Assembly: GCA_016906335.1 (NCBI GenBank)
Contig: JADEYG010000009.1
Location: 921,001-985,000 of the forward strand
Length of the DNA: 64,000 nucleotides
Source of the DNA: Novakomyces olei
Lineage: Eukaryota; Ascomycota; Novakomycetes; Novakomycetales; Novakomycetaceae
Direction of reading: 5' to 3'
Both the position numbers and the translations under genes were made by a program. Below, in pieces: positions 10,129 through 21,572 of this stretch; the first letter of the stretch is position 1, and the number at the start of each line of letters is the position of its first letter. The notes under the pieces were generated by a model. That model saw only the letters and a list, made by a program, of their open reading frames with translations, was not told the origin of the DNA and did no database searches.

Positions 10129-13100
10129 TCAATTGCCCTGCTGCTGCAGCTCTTCCAACTCTAAAGTCATTGTATCGTCAGGAATTCCAGCTCCAGCGTA
10201 GAGGTAATATGCGGGTCTTCTAGCTCCGCGACTCGAGCGAGACTGCATCATTTGTGCTACTCGTTGAAACATGACTTGAAGCACTTGCTGACGTCTTTGT
10301 AACTGATCTTCCCTCCGCTGATAAGTACGCACAAGATTGTGAAGGTAGCTTTCTCTGTACTGAACAGTATTTTCATCGGCCTGTTTTTGCAGACGCTCTA
10401 CTTGTTCTTTGAGAGCCATGTTTTCAGCTGCTATACTGCTCACATTCGCACAAGACTGTTGATACATTGTCCTTATAAACTCAAGCTCTTCTTTTTGCGA
10501 TTGAGTTTGGGACTTGAGACGTTCATTTTCTTGCTTTAAATGCTCATTCTCAAGAACCAAGTTCTCTTCTGGCTTCGTTTGTTTGCTGTCTGCTTGGCTT
10601 TTATCCGTTTCTACAGTCTTAGTCCGAACGCTTGCTAAATCTGCGACTGCAGGTGCACCACTTTGCTTAACTTCATTTCTATTCTCGTTTTTAGCGGCTT
10701 TGAGTTCTCGCAAAGATTCGCGCACAGACACAAGTTTCCCGTTCAATCGTTCAATCCGTTTCTTGTCAGACTCCTGAGCCTTTGCGAGAGCAGAATTACG
10801 CTGCATTTCCACGTCTAATTCCTGTCGGAGCCGATGGAGACGGTTGAATAATCGAAAATATAGAAGTTTGCCTTCTTCCGAGTCTATGCCCATCTCTACC
10901 AAGGAAGCTCCTTCTTCTTGGCCGACGAAGAAATCTTCCCTGGGCGTTAAACGCTCAGGAGGAGCTGGCTCTGTCTCGCCATGATCGGGCTCTGTGTCAT
11001 GCATGACCGTATCAAAAGCCACATCCGTGTCCCAGACTTTGGGAGGTTCAACTATAGCCGTGCTTTGACCAGTGGCCGGCATTTGCTTCATATGAGGATC
11101 ACTAGACTTGTCTTTCAAAATATTAGCCGAATCTCCCTCTGAAACTTCCGTAGGCTTTGGCTTTTCAGCACTTTCAGTGGCAGGCTCTTTAGCGTCAGTG
11201 GCACTTTCTTTTGCCGGCTTTTGTCCAATATCCTCCAGATTTTGCCCTGGATTTTGCACTAGATCTTCTGCCAAGTTCGAGGGCACATTAGCCTTTTTCT
11301 CCCCGGATTCAGTCCTATTTTCTTGCAACTTATCGGCAACCTTAGCTTGCGGCTGATCTGCCTGACGATCCTGCACCAGACTCTCTTCACTCACATCTGC
11401 CTCTTTTCTCGTCTCATCAGCTGCTCTATCAGTGTGAATGCTTTTTTCTGCACTATTTGGCTCAGACTGTCCTGCCGCCCTTTCGTTATACGTTTGCTCA
11501 ATCTCGTTATGGTCCAACGCCTCCTTTTCTCTTCCAATGGCGGCGGCTTTATCGTCCTGAACAATCTCACGCTTTACGCCTATCTCATTTGCTGTTGAAG
11601 GCAATTCTTCCCGCCCATCAACTGTCTTTTCATCCTCATCGATAGCTATAACCTGTGAAAGATTTTGATTCGTTTCGACCGCTTTACCGTCATTGGGCGG
11701 TAGTATTTCGGGAGACTTTCCGGGAAAAGGTTTCTCGACATCTTTTCCCACAGATTTGGAGAACTCTCTCTCATTCTTTGGTTCAACAGAGCCTACCTTG
11801 TTCACAAAATGAAAATCCTGCGACGGTGCCTGTTCATTTGCGGAACTTGAGACAGGCTCAATAGCCTGAGTTTTCACGGGACCTGCTGCTTTGGCTATAA
11901 CAACTGGCTCATCAAGGACAATGACCTGTTCAGAGCCTTGAGCCTTTTCTGCCGATCCATTATTGGTAGAGGCCTTGGCATCGGGTTCACCGATAAAATC
12001 ACCACTTTCATTCGGTCTTTTGCCTTCAATTTCGCTATTACCCGCATCTTGTTCAGGCTCGTCTGTTCCCCAACCTGCTCCCTGTGAATCTGACTGCGCG
12101 TAACGCGGATCTGAAAATCCCCAATCTTTATCGACCGGCTCTTGTGCTTCTTTTTGCAATTCTTTCCCACCCAACGCGATTGCATTCGCACCGGAAGCAA
12201 CCTTTTCGGGATCTTTGGGAACGTTACCATTTTCTTTTGCCTTTTCACCATCATTTGCCATTGCATTAGACCCAAGCTTACCTGCAGCTCGCATTGCCAT
12301 TCCGGCTTTATTTGCTAATTCAATGCTTTTCAGTATTTCCAACTCTTCGAGCTCAGCCTTTCTCCTAGTTCTCACTAGTTTTCTGTGCAAAACTCCGTTC
12401 ATTTTGGCGCGTGGTCGAGGCTTGTAGTATTGGGATTTATCTGCATCGGAAAGCTTTTGCTTTATTTCAACAACCGGCTGTGTCAGCTTTCTGTTTTCTG
12501 TCGTATTATTACTAGAATTTTGTTGTTTTTCTGGAGTAGTAGCGACACGATTGCTTTCTTGCACGAAGCTTTGAGAGCCTAAAGCGTCTTTTTGCAAATC
12601 TGTATCGTTCACTGTTTGCAAATCAATTTCTTTTGCCACATACTTCTCTTTCTGCAAGTTCTCCTCTGGCAAGCGTTCCTGTGGCAAATTTTTCTTTGAC
12701 AAATTGTTTTGTGGAAAATTATGTTTTGACAAACTTTCACTTGGCAAATTCGATTCTTCTTGCAAATTCTTTTCCGACTGCAAATCTTGTTCACTCTGAG
12801 CGTCATTCTCGCTCTGGGTATCAGTCTCCGACGACACATTCTTCTCCTTTTGCTCGTCCCTTTTCAAATTGGAGTCTATTCTCGCTCTGCTTGCGATTTT
12901 GCCCGCCATTTTACCGCGCAAAACACTCTGTATCGAAGACGTAGCTTGCAATTCCATCGGGTCTTTGGCAAGTAACTTTGAGAGCCGCTCGCGGGAGGAC
13001 TTGCTGGCGCTCTTGCTCGTCTCTGATCGGTTGAAAATTGGGTTTCCCGTGGAAATCTTTGAATAATCAATATGCCGAGCGGGTCTGGAATTAACCGCTC

Positions 13101-15870
13101 GTTCTCCAGTATTGGATCCTGCCAGTGCAGGAGAAGCAGGCGTTGTCAAGGAGGCAGAAGAAGAAGGTAGACTCAAAAACGCAGAGGCCGGTGTAGGTGT
13201 GGCACTAGTCATGTTCTTGTGCCCAATCGCATTTGAATCGTTATCAGAGGATACAGTGATAATTGTATCGTTTGAAGATTTTGAGGTGGAGCTTTGGCCC
13301 ACAGAAAGGGATATCGTAGGCAAAACATCGCTCTCGAGGCTGCTGGCATCAGGCTGAGTATCGAAGAGTCTAGACTTTTTGTCCGGGGACAGTGGAGTCG
13401 CTGTTGTTCCCGACCCTATTTCGCCATGTTGACGTTTTCTGGACGTGGGAATTCTATCGCGTTCTCCGCCAGACGAGGCCACTGTTGATCGGGCGTCTGT
13501 CGTCCGAGAACTATCTGTGCCCTGAGAAGGCAGGACGACGTTTGCGAGTTCGGGCACATTAAACTCCGCCGCTGGAATATAAGCGATTTTGTCCCAGAGA
13601 AAAGGCCGAGGTGGCAGAAAAGTAGGAGAGGCATCTCTCATTGCATTCAAACAGCTTTGCACCCAAAGCGTTAGCCTTCTAGCTTGTTTTAATCGGTTTT
13701 CTTCGTCAGCAATTTGAACATTTTCCAGCGAATTAAAGGAACCTAGAGCTATTTGTAGCAGATCAACCCAGCGGAGGGAAGACACTGCAATTTCGTCCTC
13801 ACCCCGAGCACGAGAAAGGGAAAGCAGGAAATGGTCAGCGCCATAAGGCGTATAAAATTCTATCACTGGAACATTTGATTTTTTCTTCCCCCGAAGCGCT
13901 CTAATACCAAGGAGAGAGCTCATAGACAGGACAAAATCGGCTCCTTCAACATTTAGAATGCCGTCGGTAGGAATAGTCTTGTAGGCAATAAAGCACTTAG
14001 ATTTTGGCTGAAATAGAACCTCGTTTTTTGCATATTTGAATCCTAAATATTGCAGAGCCCATCGGGCAATCGTGTCAAACGTTTCATCAGAATCAACAAA
14101 AATGATTTTACATTTATTTTGAGCTAATCGTTCAATCAGATCTAGAACAATTGATAATCGCGGCGATGCGTCTTGCATGAAAAAATTCCTTTCTGCCCGC
14201 GGCATAGCATGTATACTGGACCCGTTTATATCATAGGTTTCAAACAGCTCACCCTCTGCTTCCTGTGGGTAGACAGCAAGCCGTAAAAGATCTTTAACGA
14301 GCCGCTCCAACTGGTTTTGGTCTCGTTCAGTCGGCTCTGTATCCGATCCCATCTCACCGAGGGCCTTCAAGTTTGTGTAGAGCAGCTTCTGCATTAAGAG
14401 CTTTTGAGTTTGAGAAAGGCCGATGGGTACACTGAGAATATTGACTGACTCTAATTTTCTTAGTGCCTTGTAATGGGGGCGCGGTGGGGGAGTTTTAATA
14501 TCGAGCTGAGTAGCCAAAACATTGAGCTGAGGTTCTTGTGCATTTTTCAACGGTGTAGCCATTACTTGTGACTTTGCTGATGAGGATTCTGAGGTTGGTA
14601 CTGCTTTCACAGTTTTTTCGTTTTCGTTTTCTTTTTCGTTTCCTCTTTCTATTTCTGAATTTGCCCAACCAAAAGGCTCAAATGCCGTTGATGACCGAGG
14701 TTTTTGAGAAGCTAAACTGCTAAACCAGCCTTGGCCTCCTGAAGAGCGATTGGAACTTGAATTACCGCTGTTCTTTGACGCAGAGCTACTAAGCCATCCA
14801 CCTCTACTGCCTTCTCGCTCAGTCACTGGCTGATGCGCTCTAGGGTGTTCCGGCGGCCGGCTCCGCGGATCTTCCCTCACATCAGAGCGGCGCTCAGATG
14901 ATTCCCAACTCTTTGTTTCCCTGGCCGATTCCACACTGCGATCTCTTCTCGAAGACGATAAGCTCTGTCCTCGCCTTCGCTCTTGGCTACGGCTCCTTTT
15001 CGAGTCTGACGAATATGGTTTGGCCGTGTCCACACTGCGATCAGATTTCAGACTTGCCCATCCATCTTTTCTGGAACTTGCTGCATTGCTATCAGATCGT
15101 GCACTCCATCCGTCGGATTTTGTTTGATTTTGGTTACCAGCATCCCAGCCGTTGCTTCTAGATCCATCTTGAGCCGGCTTTCCCCACTCTGATCTAGATC
15201 CTTCTGCAGGCAGAGCCGAAGAGGACGATGATGAAGCTGATTCTCCATGACTCGATCTTGCTGCCGCCTCATTGTTATCCTGATTGAGCCAGCCAGTTTT
15301 GTTATTGCTGCTTGCATCACGTCTATTCTCATCCAGAGCAATCTTGCTCTCTGGTCTCTGAGCATCATTGCGACCCGAGCTCCAGGCATCCCCGCGAATA
15401 GGTACACTGTCCCATCCTCTTGAGCCTGAATCGCTACCCGAGTCCTTATCCAGCCAGCTATAAACCTGAGCCGTTTTGCGTTCACTACTACCCTGTCCCG
15501 GATTACTTTCTTTTGTTTCCGCAGGTGATACTTGCAAATCCGTACTTTGCTGTATAGATCCATTATCCGTAACAGACGCTTGCACTTGTTCAGGCTGATC
15601 TTTTCCGCGTTTCTTTACCGACCAGCCACTGGGTAGGTTCAATTTGTTACCTTGATTCGCAGTCACGGCTGCATCATTGCTTTCTGGGTTGTTTGTCAGT
15701 TTCTCATCGGTAAACGGAGCGAATCGGCTTCGACGAAGTAAAGTCTGCGCTTGACTGTACATTAACGTGTCCTCATCCGTTTCCTCGTTTTGCTTTGTAG
15801 CATTATCAGAATCAGCCGCTAAAACAGGTGCATCCCGCCCGCCATTTGCTCCATTGGAGGCAGCCGACAT
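10129..15870 (-). CDS. Giant HDA2/3-like (SHREC/Hda complex type) protein with GW-rich N-terminus
   Basis: One uninterrupted frame of 1913 codons from ATG at 15870; the frame opens earlier at a GTG but the ATG is the sensible start. Residues 1-410 are disordered and Ser-rich with 13 Trp, ten of them next to Gly (PSGW, TGWL, SEWG, NGWD, DGWS, DGWA, GGWL, QGWF, FGWA). Residues about 458-772 form a folded region (VPIGLSQTQKLLMQKLL; PRLSIVLDLIERLAQNKCKI; ADFVLSMSSLLGIR) that resembles the helicase-like domain of class II HDAC subunits Hda2/Hda3 and related Ccq1-type proteins. Residues 1010-1088 hold degenerate acidic/Gln repeats. From about 1667 to 1880 it is coiled coil, as in Hda3. Expected role: a nuclear scaffold for a histone deacetylase complex. 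The HDA2/3 match is by pattern from memory and moderately sure. It is about three times longer than budding yeast Hda3. Confidence 0.72.
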   Translation of the reverse strand: MSAASNGANGGRDAPVLAADSDNATKQNEETDEDTLMYSQAQTLLRRSRFAPFTDEKLTNNPESNDAAVTANQGNKLNLPSGWSVKKRGKDQPEQVQASVTDNGSIQQSTDLQVSPAETKESNPGQGSSERKTAQVYSWLDKDSGSDSGSRGWDSVPIRGDAWSSGRNDAQRPESKIALDENRRDASSNNKTGWLNQDNNEAAARSSHGESASSSSSSALPAEGSRSEWGKPAQDGSRSNGWDAGNQNQTKSDGWSARSDSNAASSRKDGWASLKSDRSVDTAKPYSSDSKRSRSQERRRGQSLSSSRRDRSVESARETKSWESSERRSDVREDPRSRPPEHPRAHQPVTEREGSRGGWLSSSASKNSGNSSSNRSSGGQGWFSSLASQKPRSSTAFEPFGWANSEIERGNEKENENEKTVKAVPTSESSSAKSQVMATPLKNAQEPQLNVLATQLDIKTPPPRPHYKALRKLESVNILSVPIGLSQTQKLLMQKLLYTNLKALGEMGSDTEPTERDQNQLERLVKDLLRLAVYPQEAEGELFETYDINGSSIHAMPRAERNFFMQDASPRLSIVLDLIERLAQNKCKIIFVDSDETFDTIARWALQYLGFKYAKNEVLFQPKSKCFIAYKTIPTDGILNVEGADFVLSMSSLLGIRALRGKKKSNVPVIEFYTPYGADHFLLSLSRARGEDEIAVSSLRWVDLLQIALGSFNSLENVQIADEENRLKQARRLTLWVQSCLNAMRDASPTFLPPRPFLWDKIAYIPAAEFNVPELANVVLPSQGTDSSRTTDARSTVASSGGERDRIPTSRKRQHGEIGSGTTATPLSPDKKSRLFDTQPDASSLESDVLPTISLSVGQSSTSKSSNDTIITVSSDNDSNAIGHKNMTSATPTPASAFLSLPSSSASLTTPASPALAGSNTGERAVNSRPARHIDYSKISTGNPIFNRSETSKSASKSSRERLSKLLAKDPMELQATSSIQSVLRGKMAGKIASRARIDSNLKRDEQKEKNVSSETDTQSENDAQSEQDLQSEKNLQEESNLPSESLSKHNFPQNNLSKKNLPQERLPEENLQKEKYVAKEIDLQTVNDTDLQKDALGSQSFVQESNRVATTPEKQQNSSNNTTENRKLTQPVVEIKQKLSDADKSQYYKPRPRAKMNGVLHRKLVRTRRKAELEELEILKSIELANKAGMAMRAAGKLGSNAMANDGEKAKENGNVPKDPEKVASGANAIALGGKELQKEAQEPVDKDWGFSDPRYAQSDSQGAGWGTDEPEQDAGNSEIEGKRPNESGDFIGEPDAKASTNNGSAEKAQGSEQVIVLDEPVVIAKAAGPVKTQAIEPVSSSANEQAPSQDFHFVNKVGSVEPKNEREFSKSVGKDVEKPFPGKSPEILPPNDGKAVETNQNLSQVIAIDEDEKTVDGREELPSTANEIGVKREIVQDDKAAAIGREKEALDHNEIEQTYNERAAGQSEPNSAEKSIHTDRAADETRKEADVSEESLVQDRQADQPQAKVADKLQENRTESGEKKANVPSNLAEDLVQNPGQNLEDIGQKPAKESATDAKEPATESAEKPKPTEVSEGDSANILKDKSSDPHMKQMPATGQSTAIVEPPKVWDTDVAFDTVMHDTEPDHGETEPAPPERLTPREDFFVGQEEGASLVEMGIDSEEGKLLYFRLFNRLHRLRQELDVEMQRNSALAKAQESDKKRIERLNGKLVSVRESLRELKAAKNENRNEVKQSGAPAVADLASVRTKTVETDKSQADSKQTKPEENLVLENEHLKQENERLKSQTQSQKEELEFIRTMYQQSCANVSSIAAENMALKEQVERLQKQADENTVQYRESYLHNLVRTYQRREDQLQRRQQVLQVMFQRVAQMMQSRSSRGARRPAYYLYAGAGIPDDTMTLELEELQQQGN

Positions 15871-16122
15871 AGCCTTTTTATTGAAATGCTTCACGAACCT
15901 TTACGGCGCGTAGAATCAAAGTGGCTTTTCGGGAGCGACACCGTTAATTTTGTTAATTCATAGCAAAATCAACGTTTCTGAATTACACCAAAGATGAGCT
16001 GATTGTAGATCGGTGGATGATTGTGACAAGACGTTACTAAAGAACTGCACGCGTTCCTTTAACACTTTGATCTCGCCTGTGGGTCTTCTATGCGAATGTT
16101 CTTGGTATGTAGTTTATAATAT

Positions 16123-16206
16123 AAACCCTAACTAACCATGAAAATGTACAGATAATATTCCAGTCGAATACAAGACTCGTTACGGTCATGCCTCTTAGGG
16201 TTAGGG
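16123..16206. promoter_or_regulatory. Telomere-like motifs in the divergent HDA2/3-like / SRP54 promoter
   Basis: AAACCCTAACTAACC at 16123-16137 and TTAGGGTTAGGG at 16195-16206 lie between two divergent start codons (15870 minus, 16417 plus). Such motifs bind Tbf1/Teb1/Taz1-type Myb proteins in other fungi. Function here is inferred. Confidence 0.5.
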
Positions 16207-16416
16207 CCACGTCTTCATACTTCAATACGGTGTTACCATAGCCGAATAATCGACTGCTAGTATCCACTTATATTAATGTTTGAAGAATCGACTATAGAAT
16301 AATTATATTTCGTTTGGGCTTCGTAAATATACACGAATCACTAAGAGATCGAGGATCTTACTCGAGCAAAAGTACCTGGGCATTATTTAATTTAAAAATT
16401 GAATTAAGCGGCCGCC

Positions 16417-18492
<2,076 letters not shown>

Positions 18493-18854
18493 GATCTTTT
18501 GTTTTAATATTCCCTTTTCTAGATATCGCCAGTGCCTTTTTATGGTACAGCTTTTAATGCTTAATTATACATATTCATGCATGGACCAGTCTTCACTGTC
18601 TTTTTGTACGTGCAAAATCTATCTTGATAGAATAAAAATATATGTCAAGTTTAAAATAAGCATACCAGCCGCCTATGCCTTAGAGAAGCTATTTGTAGTA
18701 GTCGTGATAAATAGAATGGCACGACACAAACAAGTCCAAAGCGTCTCAACCAAAGAATGACTTCAAATCTCGTTGCATTGAGCCGTTCGTATAAAGTATG
18801 TTGTCATTTGAGCGCGTTGTCCGTTTCGTCCAAAAGGGTGCTGTACGATTGGTA

Positions 18855-18870
18855 TTAACCCTAACCCTAA
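18855..18870. promoter_or_regulatory. Telomere-like motif upstream of the OB-fold telomere gene
   Basis: TTAACCCTAACCCTAA lies 386 bp upstream of the start of the Pot1/Cdc13-type gene. It is two full TTAGGG repeats on the minus strand. The remaining 18493-19255 spacer shows no gene. Confidence 0.5.
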
Positions 18871-19255
18871 TATTGCCCATCTTCAATATTTTGTAAAAAT
18901 ATGGCAATATTATCCAGTCAAAATTAATGACGTCCGATGTAAACAATAATATTTGTTCATCGCAATTGAACAGAGATAAAGCCATGTATATCGTAATTAT
19001 GGCCGTGATCTCAAGACGCTCTCTGTTTTAGGTGCAAGCTAAAATTTTAACCCTTTTTCAGGCTCAAAACCAATATCTCGTTCGTTTTACTCTGATTGGT
19101 GTTTCAGAGAAATCGTCGTAAACGGCGCAGGTACTGGCTCGAAATTTACAAAAAATTAATTCAACCTCGTTGTTTGGAAGAAATGAAAGAATAAGTAGGC
19201 CAGCTAGTCAAGTTTGCACGTTTGAATTTATTCCATCGTCCAATTCAATGAATGA

Positions 19256-20615
19256 ATGGCGGACGCAAACCTGCAAGGCTTGCAAGAAGCATTGATCAAA
19301 TCAATAGATCAAACCTGGACTGGCGCAGAAGAATATATTAAAGGCGAAGTCACAGTTAAGTGGCCTCTTGATAGAGCGACAAATTCTGTATCATTAATTC
19401 TCGCAAGTCCGCGTCTGCAGGACCGACTAAGCCCTAATGGAAAATTAAAACTAACTTTTCATGGCGAGGCGGCCACGTTTGCGAAGGCTAATATACTCTC
19501 TGGTCAGACTATAGGCATTTTGGGGCTATTGAATGTATCTGCGAACACTTCGCATCCGGAGGACGCAGAGTATGAAGTTGTTTATCCGGAAAATGTTTGG
19601 ATTCAGGTTTGGGCCAATGGTGAATTGCTCCATGAAACGCAGATCTCCTCGAGGCCCGCTCAGCTAACAAATGAATCTTCAATACAGAATTTGTCTATTC
19701 AACCTAGCACTTCAACGAGTTCGGGCCGCTTTTCTTTAACGAATGATAATTCTGGTAATCATATTTTTAAAAGCGGCGAGCAAAGTGAGAGCGTAAAGTT
19801 TTTCACCCAAAGTCAAGACGAGATTTTGGATGGAAGTGCTTCGTCTTTAATCCCTAGCCAGCTAACATTCGCCAACAAAAACGGGGACCAGGATCGGGCT
19901 TTACTTCAAAATGTTGATTTACTGGATGATGCTCTGCCTTTGGCTTTGAGCGGCCCTCAACGAATACAAGACATGCAAAATGCGCTGGAAGTATCGGCAC
20001 AGAAACAAGCATCGTTGTTGTTTGAGCAAGAGGTCGAACTGGAATTTCAAGACGAATTAATTACACCTTTATCTTTTTACCCTTCAATAAGCATGCTTCG
20101 TCCTAATCTGACTGTGGATATTATGGGTGTAGTCGTGTCGCTGAGCAATATTATTCATGCCCCCAAGGGACCACGTAAGTCGATTTAAATGCAAACAGCA
20201 GATTATCTGATAGTTTTTATTCTTATCCTGACAATCATTTAAATTCATTATTATTTTATGGCTTGCCTTCTTTTAATACTTACATATAGGCGACTTTTAC
20301 ATTGCCTTTGAAATAATTGACCCAACAAGGCCTTCAAGAGAGACTGGCTTAGAATGCTTTATATTTCGGCCTTCAGCAAAAGCTTTGCCCGATCTTTCTG
20401 TTGGCTCCGCTATTTTATTAAGATCGTTCCGTGTTAGAAGGCAGAACCATAGGCTGATGGCTTCCTCAACGGAAGAAAGTGCTTGGGGTGTTTGGCAGAC
20501 GGGATCCCGGCTTCAAGTCTTGGGTCCTCCTCTCGAATGGGGCGAAATGGAGTATGAGCGATTATCGCTTTTGAATTTATGGTATAGCAATTCCATTGCA
20601 AGTGACAGGGGATAA
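19256..20615 (+). CDS. Protein with C-terminal Pot1/Cdc13-type telomeric ssDNA-binding OB fold
   Basis: Two exons (19256-20174, 20290-20615; intron 115 nt) give 414 residues. Residues about 20-130 look like a small beta-rich domain (YIKGEVTVKWPL; LSPNGKLKLTFHGE; VWIQVWANGELLHE). A polar linker follows. Residues about 290-410 follow the pattern of the Telo_bind OB fold of Pot1 OB1 and the Cdc13 DNA-binding domain: LTVDIMGVVVSL, then DFYIAFEIIDPTRPS, LECFIFRPSAKALPDL, GSAILLRSFRVRRQ and SAWGVW. It is distinct from the complete Pot1 at 59.5-61.8 kb. The order (another domain first, Telo_bind last) is closer to Cdc13 than to Pot1, but a C-terminal OB4 is not seen. It could be a Cdc13-like CST subunit or a diverged Pot1 paralogue. 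Assignment to the fold is fairly sure; the exact orthology is not. Confidence 0.72.
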
Positions 20616-21415
20616 TCGAATGTATATGATATTTGCGAAAAATAAGATAAGGGTTTCATGTAGTTTTGCAACAATTGGGGAGTTATGCGTTACATTATTT
20701 GTTTTTGAATGCATAATTTCAAATCTTTGTAATCTGAATTTGTTGCGATTACTTTGGTCTATGAAACTAGATTTATTATGCTTTGTATGATTTGTCAATC
20801 TTTAATCTTTAACCGTTAGGCAAAGCAGTGCTTTAAGATTAATAAAGCCTACATGTATCAAAATGATGCTCGTATAAAATTTTAGATGTACAGACAGGCC
20901 TTTCGAACAAGCAAGAAGAAAATAAACCAGACCCATTTTAAAATGAAAGCGTTTTAGTGTTCAGAGCTTTTATATAATTATGGGCAAGAAAATCATACAA
21001 ACATTCTGTACAGCATTTATCAAATGGAACAAAACTTTACTTCGGATTCGAATTGGCAATAATGCAATTCAAAACTAGACTGACTCAATGCTAATTCATG
21101 TCCAACTTCGGCCGTCTAATGGCTCATGAGAGAATCGATTGACGCATAAACGACAATAGTAATTTTCTGAACGCTAAAGCAAATGAGTTTAGAGGGCGTC
21201 AATAAGAATATAGATGGAGCCAAGCAAATAGTATAGCCAATGATGTTGCAAATGCAGCGGTTAGACAAACCCTAAATTATTCTTTACAAGCAAACAATAC
21301 GGTATAATGTAAAAGCTGCAATACAATAAATTCAAGTGCGATTAACAAAAATATTACATAGAAGTTGCTCGCTTTTCTGCGTATGGCCCGACTTCTTGTT
21401 CTATCTGTCTGTCCG
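20616..21415. other. Spacer, no gene seen
   Basis: AT-rich region between the OB-fold gene and hapX. A half telomere-like motif AAACCCTAAA occurs at 21270-21279. No coding signal is convincing on either strand. Confidence 0.6.
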
Positions 21416-21460
21416 ATCTGATAAATTTTCGTCGGACCATATTTTTGAAAGATCAGATAA
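21416..21460. promoter_or_regulatory. Two ATCWGATAA iron-GATA factor sites upstream of hapX
   Basis: ATCTGATAA at 21416-21424 and ATCAGATAA at 21452-21460 are exact matches to the consensus of the iron-sensing GATA repressors SreA/Sre1/Fep1. They lie 36 bp apart, about 150 and 113 nt before the hapX ATG. In filamentous fungi SreA represses hapX through this motif when iron is plentiful; the same logic is inferred here. Confidence 0.75.
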
Positions 21461-21572
21461 GATTTAACGAACGGCGGCGCGTACGCAAAGTCTGCCGAAC
21501 GAACGAGTTCGTTAGCATAGCAGCAAAGTGAATGCACCTGTGATTACCGAGCACCCAATCGGTATCATTCCA

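Noticed and set aside
12605-12840. Antisense open frames across the repeat part of the HDA2/3-like gene
   Set aside because: They mirror the low-complexity Gln/Glu/Ser/Lys coding of the minus strand and lack starts or motifs.
16195-16206. TTAGGG repeats as a sign of a chromosome end or a former telomere
   Set aside because: Motifs are two to three units at most, scattered over 45 kb between normal housekeeping genes, and in both orientations.
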